Assembly (NCBI RefSeq): GCF_030272615.1
Contig: NC_081409.1
Coordinates: forward strand, 911,424,340-911,488,339
Direction: 5' to 3'
DNA: 64,000 nt
Source of the DNA: Cryptomeria japonica
Taxonomy: Eukaryota > Streptophyta > Pinopsida > Cupressales > Cupressaceae
The notes under the pieces are model-generated. The model was not told the origin of the DNA, did no database searches, and was given only the letters and a program-made list of their open reading frames with translations. Of this stretch, positions 23,526 to 35,937 are shown piece after piece. The position numbers were made by a program, and so were the translations under genes. The number at the start of each line of letters is the position of its first letter. Positions within the stretch are counted from its first letter, which is position 1.

Positions 23526-24017
23526 TCCAGGATTGAAAATTTCAGTGTCTAGCACACAAAAGAAATCAGTTTCAGAATACTTGAGCTTCCTAGGTTGTTT
23601 CTTCAGGTTTCATCTAGCATTCAACCTGTCCTTGGGTCTCATACAGTCCATCATTGCTTCACATCTCATTTTATATTCATACTTGTCTAAACTTGAGTCA
23701 AAAGGTCACTTGCTTGTCCTCATCATACTTTGTCAACATACTACATACAACTACACTTTGCTAAGTGGTCCCTCATCAAGGTTTCTTACCTTTGGGTCTC
23801 ATTTGGTTTTACTTAGAGTCAAGGTCAACTTACCTCATCAAGAGAAACTATCCTCTCTTTGGAAGTCACACCTACTCTACTACATACATACTTAGTCTTA
23901 CACTTTGGACATTGCAAGTACACCTCAAGATTCATTTACATTCCATACAACTCTTGGTCTTCCATACTCTTTTCATTTTTCATCTAGTCTCTCACATCTT
24001 GGTCAAACACCTAGTTC

Positions 24018-27000
24018 ATGGTTGAAACCCGCCTTCAAAAATCTAGGAGAAAAGCTAAAGAAGCTCAAGAATCCGCAAACATGAGTTCTTATGAGTATGA
24101 CAATGATTTATTTTTCAATCCTGAGCATACTACATTGCCTGACATGGATGTTTATAGAAACATTCCAAATGTGGAAAATATAGACACTACAAACAACAAT
24201 GCTACACACAATGACAATGTGGACAACTTTTCAATACAATCAGCAGATATAGAAGAATCCATAATGAATCCTCATTTCAATAGATTGGTTGAAGAGATAA
24301 TGAAGAGGGATAGACAGTACTTCTTACACATGATGGCACAAAGTGGAGCTAAAATACCTCATGATTTTGACATGTCTCAAATAATGGAACATAGACCTTT
24401 GCAACAACCTCACTCCAATATGGATCAAAGGAGGCCTAATAGTGGAGGAAATAGAGGACCACATATGGTACCTGAATCACCATCAGCTTTGCTTCAAAAA
24501 CTAGAAATCCCACATACACACGGTCAAACATATGATACTTACCTTCGAAGACCATTATGGAAGTCTTATGCAGATAGATATGCTCAATCACATGCTCAAG
24601 CTATGGATCAATCAAAACAAGTGGACATTAAAAGGCATACTCAAAATTTGGACACAAGGAAACCTCATGTCAAATTTGGGGGCAACACAATAGAACATGA
24701 CATGCCTATAGAATATGGTATACATGCACAAAATAGATATGGGGTTCCTCAACATGAAGCTATACCAAGTGCTCCATATATGCCGCATCAATATAGACCT
24801 CCATATGAACATGTCTATGATCAATATCATCCATACATGCAACAAGCTCCTCCTCAAATTGGTGTCTCAAACACGGGGTATGCTACAAGAAATCGATCTC
24901 CACCTAAGAATAATTTGGAGCAACAAATCAGAGATTTACAAAAGAAAATGGAGGACATGAGTACACCAAAACCAACATACACTATGAGAGACATATGTCC
25001 TTATCCATTTGACAAGAGCATTCCAATGCCTCCTTTTCCTACACACTTTGTGACGCCTAAATTTGATAAGTATAGAGGAAAAGGGGATCCTAAGGCACAC
25101 ATAAGACAATTTTTCACAGCTTGCATTGAGGTAGCAGCAGAAGAGACATATTTGATGAGATTATTCCCACAAAGCTTAGGTGATCAAGCTATGGAATGGT
25201 TCTCCCAACTTCCACCTGGTATTAAGTCATGGGGTGACTTAGCAGAGGCATTTATTCAGCATTTCTCCTACAATATTGAGACAGATATCTCAGTCACTAT
25301 TTTGTGTAATACTAAGCAAAAGGAGGGAGAATCTTTTGCGTCATTTTTACAAAGATGGAGAAATATAGCCAGCAGATGCTCTTGTGAGATTCCACAAAAA
25401 CAAATGGTAGAGATGTTCACACAAAATGTTAACAAGGACATTGGCTATGATCTAAGGAAAGCTTGTTTGTCCACCTTCAAGGATGTTATTGAAAAGGGCT
25501 TAGCAACAGAAAAGGTCTTAATTGAACAAGGAGTCATTAAGATATTCAAGGAAAACAAAGATGACTTTAAAGGAAAAGACAAGCCAAGATTTTGGAATAA
25601 GAACAAGAATACAGTTAATGATGGTGTTGTTGATGCCAACACAGTGAGACCCAAATTCGTCTTTTCGGGATCAAGTTCTACAAACAATCAAGTATATAGT
25701 CAAACAACTTCCAGATCACGAAGGAAGTACACCCCATTGGGAGAACCACTTGAATCAGTCTTCAAAAAGCTTGTGGCAAACAAAGTGATCACAGTTCCAG
25801 ATTTTCCTCCATATGAACCAAAGGTTAAGCCGAATTGGTGGAATGATGATGAGTATTGTGAATTTCATAAGAGCAAGGGTCATAAGACAGGAAATTGCCA
25901 TCGACTGAAGAACATTGTGCAAGATCTCATTGATAGAGGTGACATTGAGATTGAGGGACATTCATCTAATCAAGAACATGAGATGTTTAAGGAACCATTC
26001 CCAAAGCATGACAAGGGAAAAGGTAAAGCCACAGATGATCAAGCCCACTATACTAGAGCACCTTACAACTATGACTCAACTATCAACCACATCTCGATGG
26101 ACAATCATATCTCTACTATTACTATCAAGAACAAAAATCCTGAGAATCCTCCTCAGAGACCCAGGATTGTTCTAAGAGGTGTGGGATCTTCGTCCGAGTC
26201 TACCTCTGAATGTCATGTTACAACCCATCGAGGTAAGATTACTTTGCTAGGTGCTTCCACTAAAAATGTCGCTTCTTCATCAACCAAACCAGAGTATGAC
26301 CTTGTAGAACAGTTAGGGAAGACACCCGCGCTCATCTCCATCCTTGAGCTATTACGCATATCTCCTGCACATAAAGCTATTCTTGACAAAATCTTGAGAG
26401 ACACCGTCGTTCCTACTGATCTGAACGTGGACCAGTTTCAAGCCATGGTGGGATACCTTTCCATTCCACATTCCCTTACATTCACAGAAGCCGATGACGC
26501 ATCTGTAAGTCAGCCACATAAGGCACCATTACATATTGAAGCCTTCATACACAAACATCGAATAAAGCGAGTCCTGATAGATGGAGGAGCTGGTTTAAAC
26601 ATTTGTACATTGAGCACCATTAAACAATTGGGATATTCTGACAAAGCTGTGAATTCTACAAATCAAATCACCATCAAGGCCTATGATGATGAAGAGCGTT
26701 CATCCAAGGGCACAGTCACCCTACCTCTAAGAATTGGGCCAGTCACAAAGGATGTGGTTTGTCAAGTCTTAGATCTAGATCTCACATACAACATATTGCT
26801 AGGACGTCCTTGGATTCATGAAATGAGGGCAGTCCCATCAACATATCATCAATGCATTAAGTTTCCTCATAATGGAGTCGAGGTAACAGTCAACGGTGAT
26901 CCAAATCCGTTCATATATTGCAATAACCTGAGATCACATACTGAGACCATCATTCCCAGTAATCGTGAAGCTGTTCCTTCTTCGGCATACATTGACCCTG

Positions 27001-30000
27001 AGTCATTGAAACCTTCGACATCAAAACAAGGTGAACTTAAAGGAAAATTTCAAGACAAAGGCATGGGAGAATACACTCTAAATCAGACAATGTATTTACG
27101 ACAAGTCGTGAGCTCTCCAAAAGAATATGGAAGGCCACATCCTAACAAACAAATCTCCGTCATGGCATTCAAATGGGATCCTACTACCTTTCAAAGATGG
27201 GGCGAACTGGAAGAGGAAAATTTATACAAAATGCTTTACAAAGACATTGAAGAGGACACACATGATCAGATCAATATACCTTGTGAGAAATATGGCAAAG
27301 GCTTCAAGATTCTACAAAAATTCGGGTATGATGGAAAAAGCCCTCTTGGGTTACGCAAAGAAGGCACTATGGAGCCCTTACAACCTGAATTGACTGTAAA
27401 AAGGGAACGCTCAAAGGGACTTGGTTTTCTGACTTCCAAGATCCACACTAAAAGGACAGAAGAGGCATCACAAACCAAAGTTGCCAAAGTTCAACAAGAA
27501 GATTACTATTCCACAGATTCCAACGAATGGGAATGGGGTTCAGACAAATCCTCCAGTGACTATGCGCTCACCGAGACATTCAGAGAGCCAGATGAACCCA
27601 CAGAAGAAGAGGAATTTTACAAAAAATTCAGAGTTGGTCAAGAAACAACTCATAAGGATTTCCCACAGTCTTCATTTCAAGGTCTTAGGTCGAAATCACA
27701 TAGGATGAGGACACCTATCCCAGAATGCGCTAATAGTGACGACAATTTGGATTCGCTCACGATCGAAACTGATGAGAAGAGTGCCATCGATGACCTTGAC
27801 GATTGCCTCGATATACCCGAATATAACCACATCTTCACTCTTAGCCCTGCAAACTCCGAAAACATTAAAAGCCTTCCCCTTGTTCACCACCAACTCATTG
27901 ACTGGGATTATGAAGGACCAGCACAATTTGACACATTTCAAAATGACGAAGCTGTTATTGACTATCTGGGCATACGAGATGATCTTCCCCCTGGGGACCA
28001 CAAAGCAGGATATATCATAGAACTCAACAACGTGGCATATTTCGGTGAGGGTGTCGGACCTTCCAGTCGCAAAAATGTGAAAATAAGAACAAAACAAGGG
28101 TCTTATGGCGAAAACCACACTGTGGCGCTATCTGACTCCAAAAAAGTAAAAAGAAAGGATGTATCTGAGGGCGAAAACCTCTCTGAGGCACCCGAAGATG
28201 GAAGGCTCGACATTCTCCCAGCATCATATGAGGAAAAATCATCTATGTTGGTAGAGGAGACTATCAAGACAAACATTGGTACAGAAGAGATTCCACACAA
28301 CATATTCCTGGCTCAATCCTTGACAGAGTCCGAAAGATTAAAATTCATAAGCTTCTTCAAAGAACGACAAGTCAACTTTGCATGGTCATACGCTGATATG
28401 CCTGGACTAGATCCGGATTTGGTAATGCATCATTTGACAGTAAAACCGGGGGCAAAGCCAGTGAAACAGAAATTAAGAAAAATGCATCCGCAAGTAGCAT
28501 TACTAGTCAAAGCAGAGCTGGAGAAATTACTGGATGTTGGATTCATACACCCAATTGATTATCCTGAATGGATCTCCAATTTAGTACCTGTTAGTAAACC
28601 AGATCGCAGCATCAGATTATGTACATATTTCAGAGACATCAACAAAGCCTGTCCGAAAGATGACTTCCCATTACCAAATATCGACTTGATTGTCGATCTC
28701 ACAGCAGGTCACGAAATGTTATCTTTAATGGATGGGTTTTCTGGTTATAATCAAATCAGGATTGCACCTGAAGATCAACACAAAACATCATTCACTTGTC
28801 CGTGGGGAACTTTCTATTGGAATGTCATGCCCTTTGGGCTAAAAAATGCAGGTGCTACATATCAAAGAGCAATGACCACTATTTTTCATGATCTCATGCA
28901 CATAACTGTGGAAGATTATGTTGATGATCTCTTGGGTAAATCAATAGATAGAGATACACATTTGGACATACTTTCAGTCGTCTTTGATCGGTTGGAAAAA
29001 TACAAGGTAAGATTAAACCCCAAGAAATGTGTCTTTGGAGTAACCTCTGGGAAGCTCCTAGGATTCATTGTGTCTAAAAGAGGAATCGAAGCCGATCCAG
29101 CAAAAGTCAAGGCTATCTTGGACATGCCGCCACCCAGAAATATCAGTCAACTTTGATCCTTACAAGGGAGACTCCAGTCTATACGAAGATTCATAGCACA
29201 ACTTGCAGATAAGTGTAATCCTTTTCAGCACCTGCTACATAAAAATATCAAATTCAAATGGGATGATAACTGTCAACAAGCTTTTCAGACGCTCAAAGAT
29301 TATCTTTTGAATCCGCCAGTTCTGATGCCACCAGTTACAGATCAGCCTTTGCTACTATACATATCAGCTACTCCAACAGCACTGGGGGCACTCCTAGCAC
29401 AACAAATAGCTGACGGTAAGGAAAAAGCAGTATACTATATCAGTCGCACATTGGTGGGATATGAGCTAAACTACACACCGATCGAGTGTGCATGTCTCGC
29501 TGTGGTCTTTGCTTCACAAAAATTACGCCACTATATGCTCACTCATAAGACTAAGTTGATTGCAAGAATTGATCCACTAAAATATCTTCTCAACAAAGCT
29601 ACACTTACTGGGCGACTGGCCAAATGGGTAATGATCCTGAGTGAATTTGACATTGAGTATGTGGACAGAAAAGCAATAAAAGGACAAGCAATCGCGGATC
29701 AATTAGCAAATGCTCCCATGATAGATGATGCTCCTCTAAATTCAGAATTTTCAGATGAATCCATTCTAACAATATCACATGCAAAGCCATGGCAATTATA
29801 CTTTGACGGCTCATACACACAGCATGGGGCAGGAGCTGGTATTCTCTTTATAACTCCTCAAGGCGATTCTATACCAAAATCATACCGCTTATCATTTCCT
29901 TGCACTAACAATATAGCGGAATATGAGGCATTAACGACTAGATTACGAATTGCAGTTCAGTGGAAGATCCAAGAACTTCGTGTTTTTGGGGATTCTCAAC

Positions 30001-31538
30001 TTGTCATCCGTCAAGCAACTGATGATTACCAAACAAAAGATGAAAAATTAATGCCTTACAAGCAAATGGTGGATGATTTGAAACAACACTTCACAAAGAT
30101 AGATTTTGAGCAGATACCAAGAGAGCAGAATCGTGCTGCAGATGCCATGGCTACAATCGCTTCACTAATTGACTTGCCTCAAAATGAAACTTGCTATGAG
30201 TTCTTAGTGGACAACCTATTGGTTCCTTCATATGAGATCACTCCTACTGAAATGATATGCGTTGTCGGTCCCGAATCCTAGTTATATGGGTCCATATTCA
30301 CATACCTTCGCGACAATATCTTACCTCCTGATCTATCAAACAACCAACGCAGCACTTTCATTCGCCAATCCTCTCAATATGTCATTCTAGCTGATATCCT
30401 ATACCGACGAGGTCTAGATGGCACTCTTCTTAGATGTTTAGAAAGTGACGAAGCTCAGATTGCGTTACGTGAAGTGCATGAAGGGATATGTGGTCCGCAT
30501 ACTAGTGGTCCTACCTTGGCCAAGAAACTCATCAGGACTGGATATTATTGGCCCAATATGGAAAAAGACTCATATCAGTTTGTCAAGAAATGTAAGCAAT
30601 GTCAAATTCATGGAGACCTCATACATGCACCAGCACAAGAACTACAACCACTTGCATCTCCTTGGCCCTTTTGTCAGTGGGGACTCGATCTCATAGGCAA
30701 GATTCACCCTCCTTCTTCCAATGGTCATAAATTCATTATCACAGCCACAGAGTATTTCACAAAATGGATTGAAGTCGTGCCTCTCACACAAGTCACTAGG
30801 AAACAAATTGCTACCTTCATCCTGAACTACATCATTTGCCGATATGGTATTCCCAATTCCATTATCACTAATAACGGGCGTCCATTCAAAAATTAGGATG
30901 TTCGTGAACTCTGTGAGTGCTTCCATATCTCCCATCGTTTCTCCACACCATATTACCCCCAAGGTAATGGCCAAGCTGAGGCATCTAATAAAACAATTCT
31001 TAAAATCCTCAAAAAGACAGTCGACGACGCTGGCCGTAACTGGCATATCCAACTCAATCCTGCACTTTGGGCCTACCGCACAAGTGTCCGCACACCTACA
31101 GGAGCTACACCCTACTCACTTGTCTACGGCGTTGAAGCCATCTTGCCTATTGAGGTCGAGTTACCTTCTTTACGGGTCTCTTTGCAAAACATCATCAACA
31201 ATGAAGATTACAGGGTCTCTCGCTTACAAGAACTAGAACTGCTGGATGAACGGAGACAAACTGTTTTTAATCATCTTAAGGCTTACCAACAGCGAATGAG
31301 TCGTAGCTACAATCACAAAGTCAAGCCTCGCACATTTGAGGTAGGAGACTTAGTCCTCAGAGAAAACCCCAAGAATCAGCAAGACAGAGATAAGAAGGGC
31401 AAGTTCGAACCAAACTGGCTGGGTCCTTACATCATCACAGCAGTATATGGCTCTGGAGCATATCAGCTCTCAACTACAGAAGGTGAACCTTTGGAGGATC
31501 CTATCAATAGCATGTACCTTCGCCGGTTCTACACATAG
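24018..31538 (+). pseudogene. Tat-type gag-pol polyprotein, one frame with three nonsense changes
   Basis: A single frame of 2,506 codons. Gag core at residues ~344-510; CHHC knuckle CEFHKSKGHKTGNC at ~613; aspartic protease LIDGGAG at ~853; G-patch-like stretch with GKGFKILQKFG and PLGLRKEG at ~1091-1140; RT ~1475-1690 with YVDD at ~1634; RNase H ~1775-1885; second RNase H with YFDGSYTQHGAGAGI at ~1928-2045; integrase zinc-binding HHCC region ~2152-2196 and core ~2216-2350; C-terminal LGPYIITAVYGSGAY. Stops at 29154 (TGA), 30279 and 30894 (TAG) fit CGA and CAG ancestors. The second catalytic Asp of integrase reads Asn (TNNG, ~2285). The start at 24018 is the first in-frame Met after the leader. 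This copy cannot make a full active polyprotein unless stops are read through. Confidence 0.93.
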
Positions 31539-33238
31539 CTCATCAGAGTATCCTAATTCAAAAAATACAAAAAAAAAATATAAAACAAAAAAATCGTTAC
31601 TTGGTGAAAACCTGGCAAACAGGCGCCTTGTGACACAAAAAAAAAAAAAAAAAATTCAAAAATTCAAAAAAAGTAAAGAGAAATAATTTCGTCCAACGGT
31701 GAAAACCACTTTGGTGGCGCCCTGGGCAAGTACCATGGTGAAAACTGGGTCACCAGCGCCATGCGTAGAGACATTGCTCCTCCCTCCTTCAAGATTCTCT
31801 TTCATCCTTTCACTTTGCACACACTCACAACCTATTCATTCATAATAAACTTACCCAGTCCCATCATGGCTTGTTATTGATCTACCCAAGATTGGTTAGC
31901 CATTCATAATAAATCTCCCTTTTCACATCCCTTTCCATCCATAATAAATCAGATCCTATCTGTGGCTAAGGCAAAATCCTACATCTAGTGATGGGTGTGG
32001 AACTGAGAACATCACATGTTTCAAGGAGTACAGTTTCTTCCAGCTTTCTTCAGTCTATCCGCACACAATCCGCAATAAAGCAACATTTGCATCACAGATC
32101 CACAATAAAGTTTCATCTTCTCCGCAATAAAGTATTAGTTTCATGGATTCAGTCAGTTTCAGATGAGACACAGTAGCAACAATGGGCTTCAACAAAATCA
32201 AATCTTTCAGCAGACTCAGACAACATTATGGTTTAGTGTTAATCTATCCCTTTTGTGAAAGTGAACATTGTGACCACAATCAAACATGACTTATACAAGT
32301 GACAAGAGACACTAAACTTGAGGACTACAGTGGATGTTGGTGTCGAGTCTTGGTTTTCTTTTGATTTCATCTTTTTGGTGACATGTCTTTTAGCTTTTCC
32401 AGGATGTCTTTGACTAGAGATTCTATCTCCAGGATGTCTTTGACTAGAAAGGTGAGGATGGGGTATCGTCACCCATTTTCTTTTGCTGTCTGTGGATTGT
32501 CTCTTAGTAATGCTATGACTTGTCCAAGGATATGAGGACACTGTGAGTCTAGTATGAACTGGGGCATTCCTTGTTTGTGACTGTCTTATCTCCATGCAAA
32601 TAGGTACAATGACTTTCTGGGTCAAACATATGCCTCGATTGTCATAACCTACTTGCCATAATAAAGCTCAATGATGATAACGCACAAGAAGCTCTTTCAC
32701 TTTCATATCTTCTGTCTTTCATCCCCCCTTTCTTGATTGACTTCCATCATCCTTCTCGAGTCCGCGTAGCCTGCTATCACATGACTAAGTATAATGACAC
32801 ACCAAAAACATTTGCATTTCATATAGTTACACCTGCATTACCACATATAAGCATTTCATACATACATATAGATATCACAATTGCATCACATCCTACATAT
32901 AACACATGTTAGCACATCTTACATTTTCATCATATAAATAATCATTTGCATGACATATATTCACATTTGCATCATGCATCACATATAAAACATAAAAGAA
33001 CAAAAATATTGCATTGTGTCATATACATATTTGCATCCATATCATAAGCATCACATAAGAACATCTCATCACATAGGTACACATGCATATAGCTGCCGCA
33101 AAAATGAATCATCTCTCATATATAATCAAATGTGTCATGATACAATGATGTCAAAAGAATCATATGGCTACAAAATCACCCGCAGGTGTCTACAATATAA
33201 AAATGGTACATATACTGATACAAGGGAGCCCTCTATGG
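31539..33238. other. Spacer between convergent gag-pol and PMD genes, with AATAAA cluster
   Basis: After the pol stop come A-rich runs (31558-31690), then six AATAA(A) motifs at about 31853, 31907, 31943, 32073, 32104 and 32124, several preceded by CAT or CCGC. They are plausible sense-strand polyadenylation signals. A 20-bp duplication (CCAGGATGTCTTTGACTAGA) occurs at about 32398 and 32429. From 32800 to 33070 the sequence is AT-rich with repeated CATCACATA-like words. No gene is recognised. Confidence 0.5.
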
Positions 33239-35218
33239 CTATGATGAACTCCCTCCCTCGGAGCCGCCTGGCCTCGATGGACGCTGAGCTATAGAAGGAC
33301 CCGCTCCAGGATCACCCTGCCTGTCTGGTGGTGGTGGAGGACCCATGACCCCACCACTAGATGCCTGCCTCCTCCGACTCCCTCCCGTAGCCGTCACTGT
33401 GCGCGATGGTCTATGGAAGCTCCTCGCCCGCTGATCCGCTGGCACTGCACCATAGTACAGGTCCCTCCAGTATGCGATCTCCTCTCCAGCTCGCAGTACA
33501 TATGCGTAGCCTGCTCCTGTGTCTTCCGCCGCCTGTCTTCCTGCCCTCAGCGCGGTCTCAGCCTCAGTATAGCGCTGAATCGCCTGATCCCTCTCCCGCT
33601 CAGTATCCCTGAGCCTGGTCCTGAGTCGGTCCCTCTCCCGCTCCAGATCCTGGATCTCATCTACCTGGCCCTGGCAGATCTCCCTGAGCTCAATCAGCTC
33701 ATCCTCCTCTGGATCCCCGCCCTCTGCCCCTGCCTGTGGCTCTCCCTCTGCGGGTGCCTGTACCTATGCCGGTCCCTATACCTGTGTTGGTGCCTGAATG
33801 GGTACCTGTCTCTGTCCATGCCTAGGTCCCTGTCCCTGTCTCTGACCCTGCACCTGTGCCTATACTGGCACCTGTCCCTGTCTCGGTCCCTGTGCTCTAG
33901 GACCCTATGCTGCTGGTACCTGCAGGGGCAATCCACCGCGACCCCTCACCACCTGGGCTGGTCCCTCCTGTCCCCCCTCCCTCCGAGGTGCCACTCTCCT
34001 CTCCCCCACTACTCCCCTTCGCCTCCGCCGGCCTCTGCCTCCATCGCCTCCACCATCCTCATCATCATCTCCTCCAACCTCTCCCTCTAGCAGCTCTCCC
34101 GGATCTGTCAATCGTGGAAATGGATGCTCTGCCCAGTAAGCTGTATACTCTGCATCCATGCCTGCATCCTCAATCTTCGGCCACATATCCCAGGGTAGGG
34201 GCATCATCTCTGCCAGCTGTGTAACAGCCTGATCATAGGACAACAGCGGTCCGAACTGTGCCTCATCTCTGACTGTACGGGCATACATACCCGAGCCTCG
34301 TGGCATCCTCTGGATCCTGCCAAACTGTCTGCCTACCCTGTCCACAAGCTATCTCTCCAGTATGTAAGGCACCCGCCCAATCAGATATCTACTCCTGAAT
34401 GTATAAGGCAGCTCCACTGCGTCATCCTCCCACTCCTCACACCCCAGGTACGGCCTCCAGATGACCACATCAATGTCATCTATCACATGCCTCCAGTGCT
34501 CTAACCTACCAATCCGAGGCTATGAAGTGATCATATCATAAAGATGTATAAAGCTCCACCCCTGACCTCTGCCCCTGAAGTGTATCGGGCGTGTGATAGG
34601 CAGATGCTCGTATGCCCACACCTATAGTAGTGTCACTCCACAACCCAGTCCCACTGATCCATGGTAGACGAACTGATGCAGCTCATAATATAGATGTGCC
34701 AAGACGCATGGACCCCATGTATATCTGGTGTGCTTAGTCACCAATATCTCCAGTGCTCCTCCCCAGCCCACTGCCAACCCCCGTGTCACTCTGTCCGGAC
34801 ACAAGAACCCACTGATGGCTCCTCCGATCACAGCTGGCAAAGCTAGTCCTGTCGCAGTCATGGTATCCCATGCCACGTGCCCTGCTCTCATCTCTAGCCC
34901 GGGATCCTGGAATACCCGTCTCAGCGCCTCTCTGTCTCCATCTCGATCGTATGGGATCAGCTCTCCATTGATCGGTATGTGCAAAATCCTGTATACATCC
35001 TCGAGGGTCACTGTTATCTCCCCCATCGGCAAGTGGAAAGTGCAAGTCTCGGAGTGCCATCTCTCCGCCAGCGCAGTCAGCAATCCCATGTTCGCCCGAA
35101 ACTCAGGCACATACAATACATGTCTCAACCCCATCTCCTCAATGGTAGCTCGGTCCTCAAACGACAACTCTGGTCGCAATCTCTGTGTGGACGGGAACCT
35201 CTCCCGTGACTCTAGCAT
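33239..35218 (-). pseudogene. Captured plant mobile domain (PMD) protein gene, antisense to gag-pol
   Basis: One minus-strand frame of 660 codons. Residues ~1-270 form a plant mobile domain, with GLRHVLYVPEF, the hallmark TFHLPMGEITVTLEDVYRIL, LHIPINGELI and LAHLYYELHQF. Then come an acidic DDDEDGGGDGG and arginine-rich stretch, a Gln/Pro-rich linker, a coiled coil (~505-560, ELIELREI...LERERDRLRTRL) and a Pro/Ser tail. Seven in-frame TAGs (34622, 34520, 34349, 33905, 33860, 33776, 33764) all sit where CAG is the simplest ancestor. GC content is far above the rest of the element. TTTGACTGCAG just upstream resembles a splice acceptor, so a 5' exon is possible. PMD proteins include host silencing factors (MAIN/MAIL1 type) and transposon-borne copies; function here is unknown. 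Confidence 0.85.
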
Positions 35219-35271
35219 AGGCAGATACTCCTGCAGTCAAACAATCGACTCATGTCAGTTATCATGGCATT

Positions 35272-35634
35272 CACTGTTTATCACAAAATGCTACTTGCTA
35301 TCTAAATGCATATGGTTATCTATTCTAGTGACACTCACTGTTCATCACAAAGTGTTGCTATTTATCCTAGTAGTGCTCCCTGTTCATCACAAAGTACTAC
35401 GTGTGTGACATTCCTTGTTCATCACAAAGTGTTACTCACATTTGCACTCCCTGTTCATCACAAAGTGCTGCCCATACTTTGGGTACTCCCTGTTCATCAC
35501 AAAGTACTCTATCCTGGTACTCACTGTTCATCACAAAGTGCCTTGATCTATCCTAGTCTTCCTAGAGGACCTGCTTGAGTGTATCCTCTCAGCAGCTTAT
35601 CCAATCGACAGCGTATGTTCATCACAGAACTGTC
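35272..35634. repeat. Array C: TGTTCATCACAAAGT repeats upstream of the PMD gene
   Basis: Eight copies of TGTTCATCACAAAGT (or close variants) at about 35275, 35338, 35381, 35416, 35452, 35491, 35525 and 35616, mostly 35-43 bp apart. Read on the minus strand (ACTTTGTGATGAACA) the array ends about 55 bp upstream of the PMD Met. It could be 5' UTR, intron or promoter of the antisense gene. Confidence 0.88.
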
Positions 35635-35689
35635 GATTTGACCTAGAAGACCAAAACCTTGCTTTTTTGACATATATGCGCTTTTAACT

Positions 35690-35937
35690 CACAAACACGC
35701 CTATTGACTGCACAAGCGCGCCTACAAAACACAGACGCGCCTTCTGAACATAAACGTGCCTACATTATGCACAAACGCGATTTTGGAACCTAAATGCCCC
35801 TACAGGGCATAAACGCGTCTGACATGCACAGACGCGGCCGCATTCAACGCAAACGCGGTCCCAGACGTAAACACGCCTGGAACCGACACAGACACGCTTG
35901 GAGGACACAGACGCACCTGGCACGGACACAGACGCGA
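35690..35937 (-). repeat. Array D: CACAGACGC repeats, inverted relative to arrays A and B
   Basis: About 13 copies of CACAGACGC or variants (the reverse complement of GCGTCTGTG) end near 35700, 35719, 35738, 35757, 35778, 35797, 35816, 35835, 35856, 35875, 35895, 35914 and 35935. Steps are 19-21 bases. On the minus strand the motif reads GCGTCTGTG and lies upstream of the PMD gene, so it has the same sense relative to that gene as arrays A and B have to gag-pol. Confidence 0.9.

Noticed and set aside
33413-34090. 225-codon plus-strand ORF rich in Leu, Cys and Ser
   Set aside because: It is the antisense shadow of the Gln/Pro/Arg-rich part of the PMD frame, which has domain support.
34728-35408. 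226-codon plus-strand ORF
   Set aside because: It lies opposite the plant mobile domain itself and has no recognisable domain.
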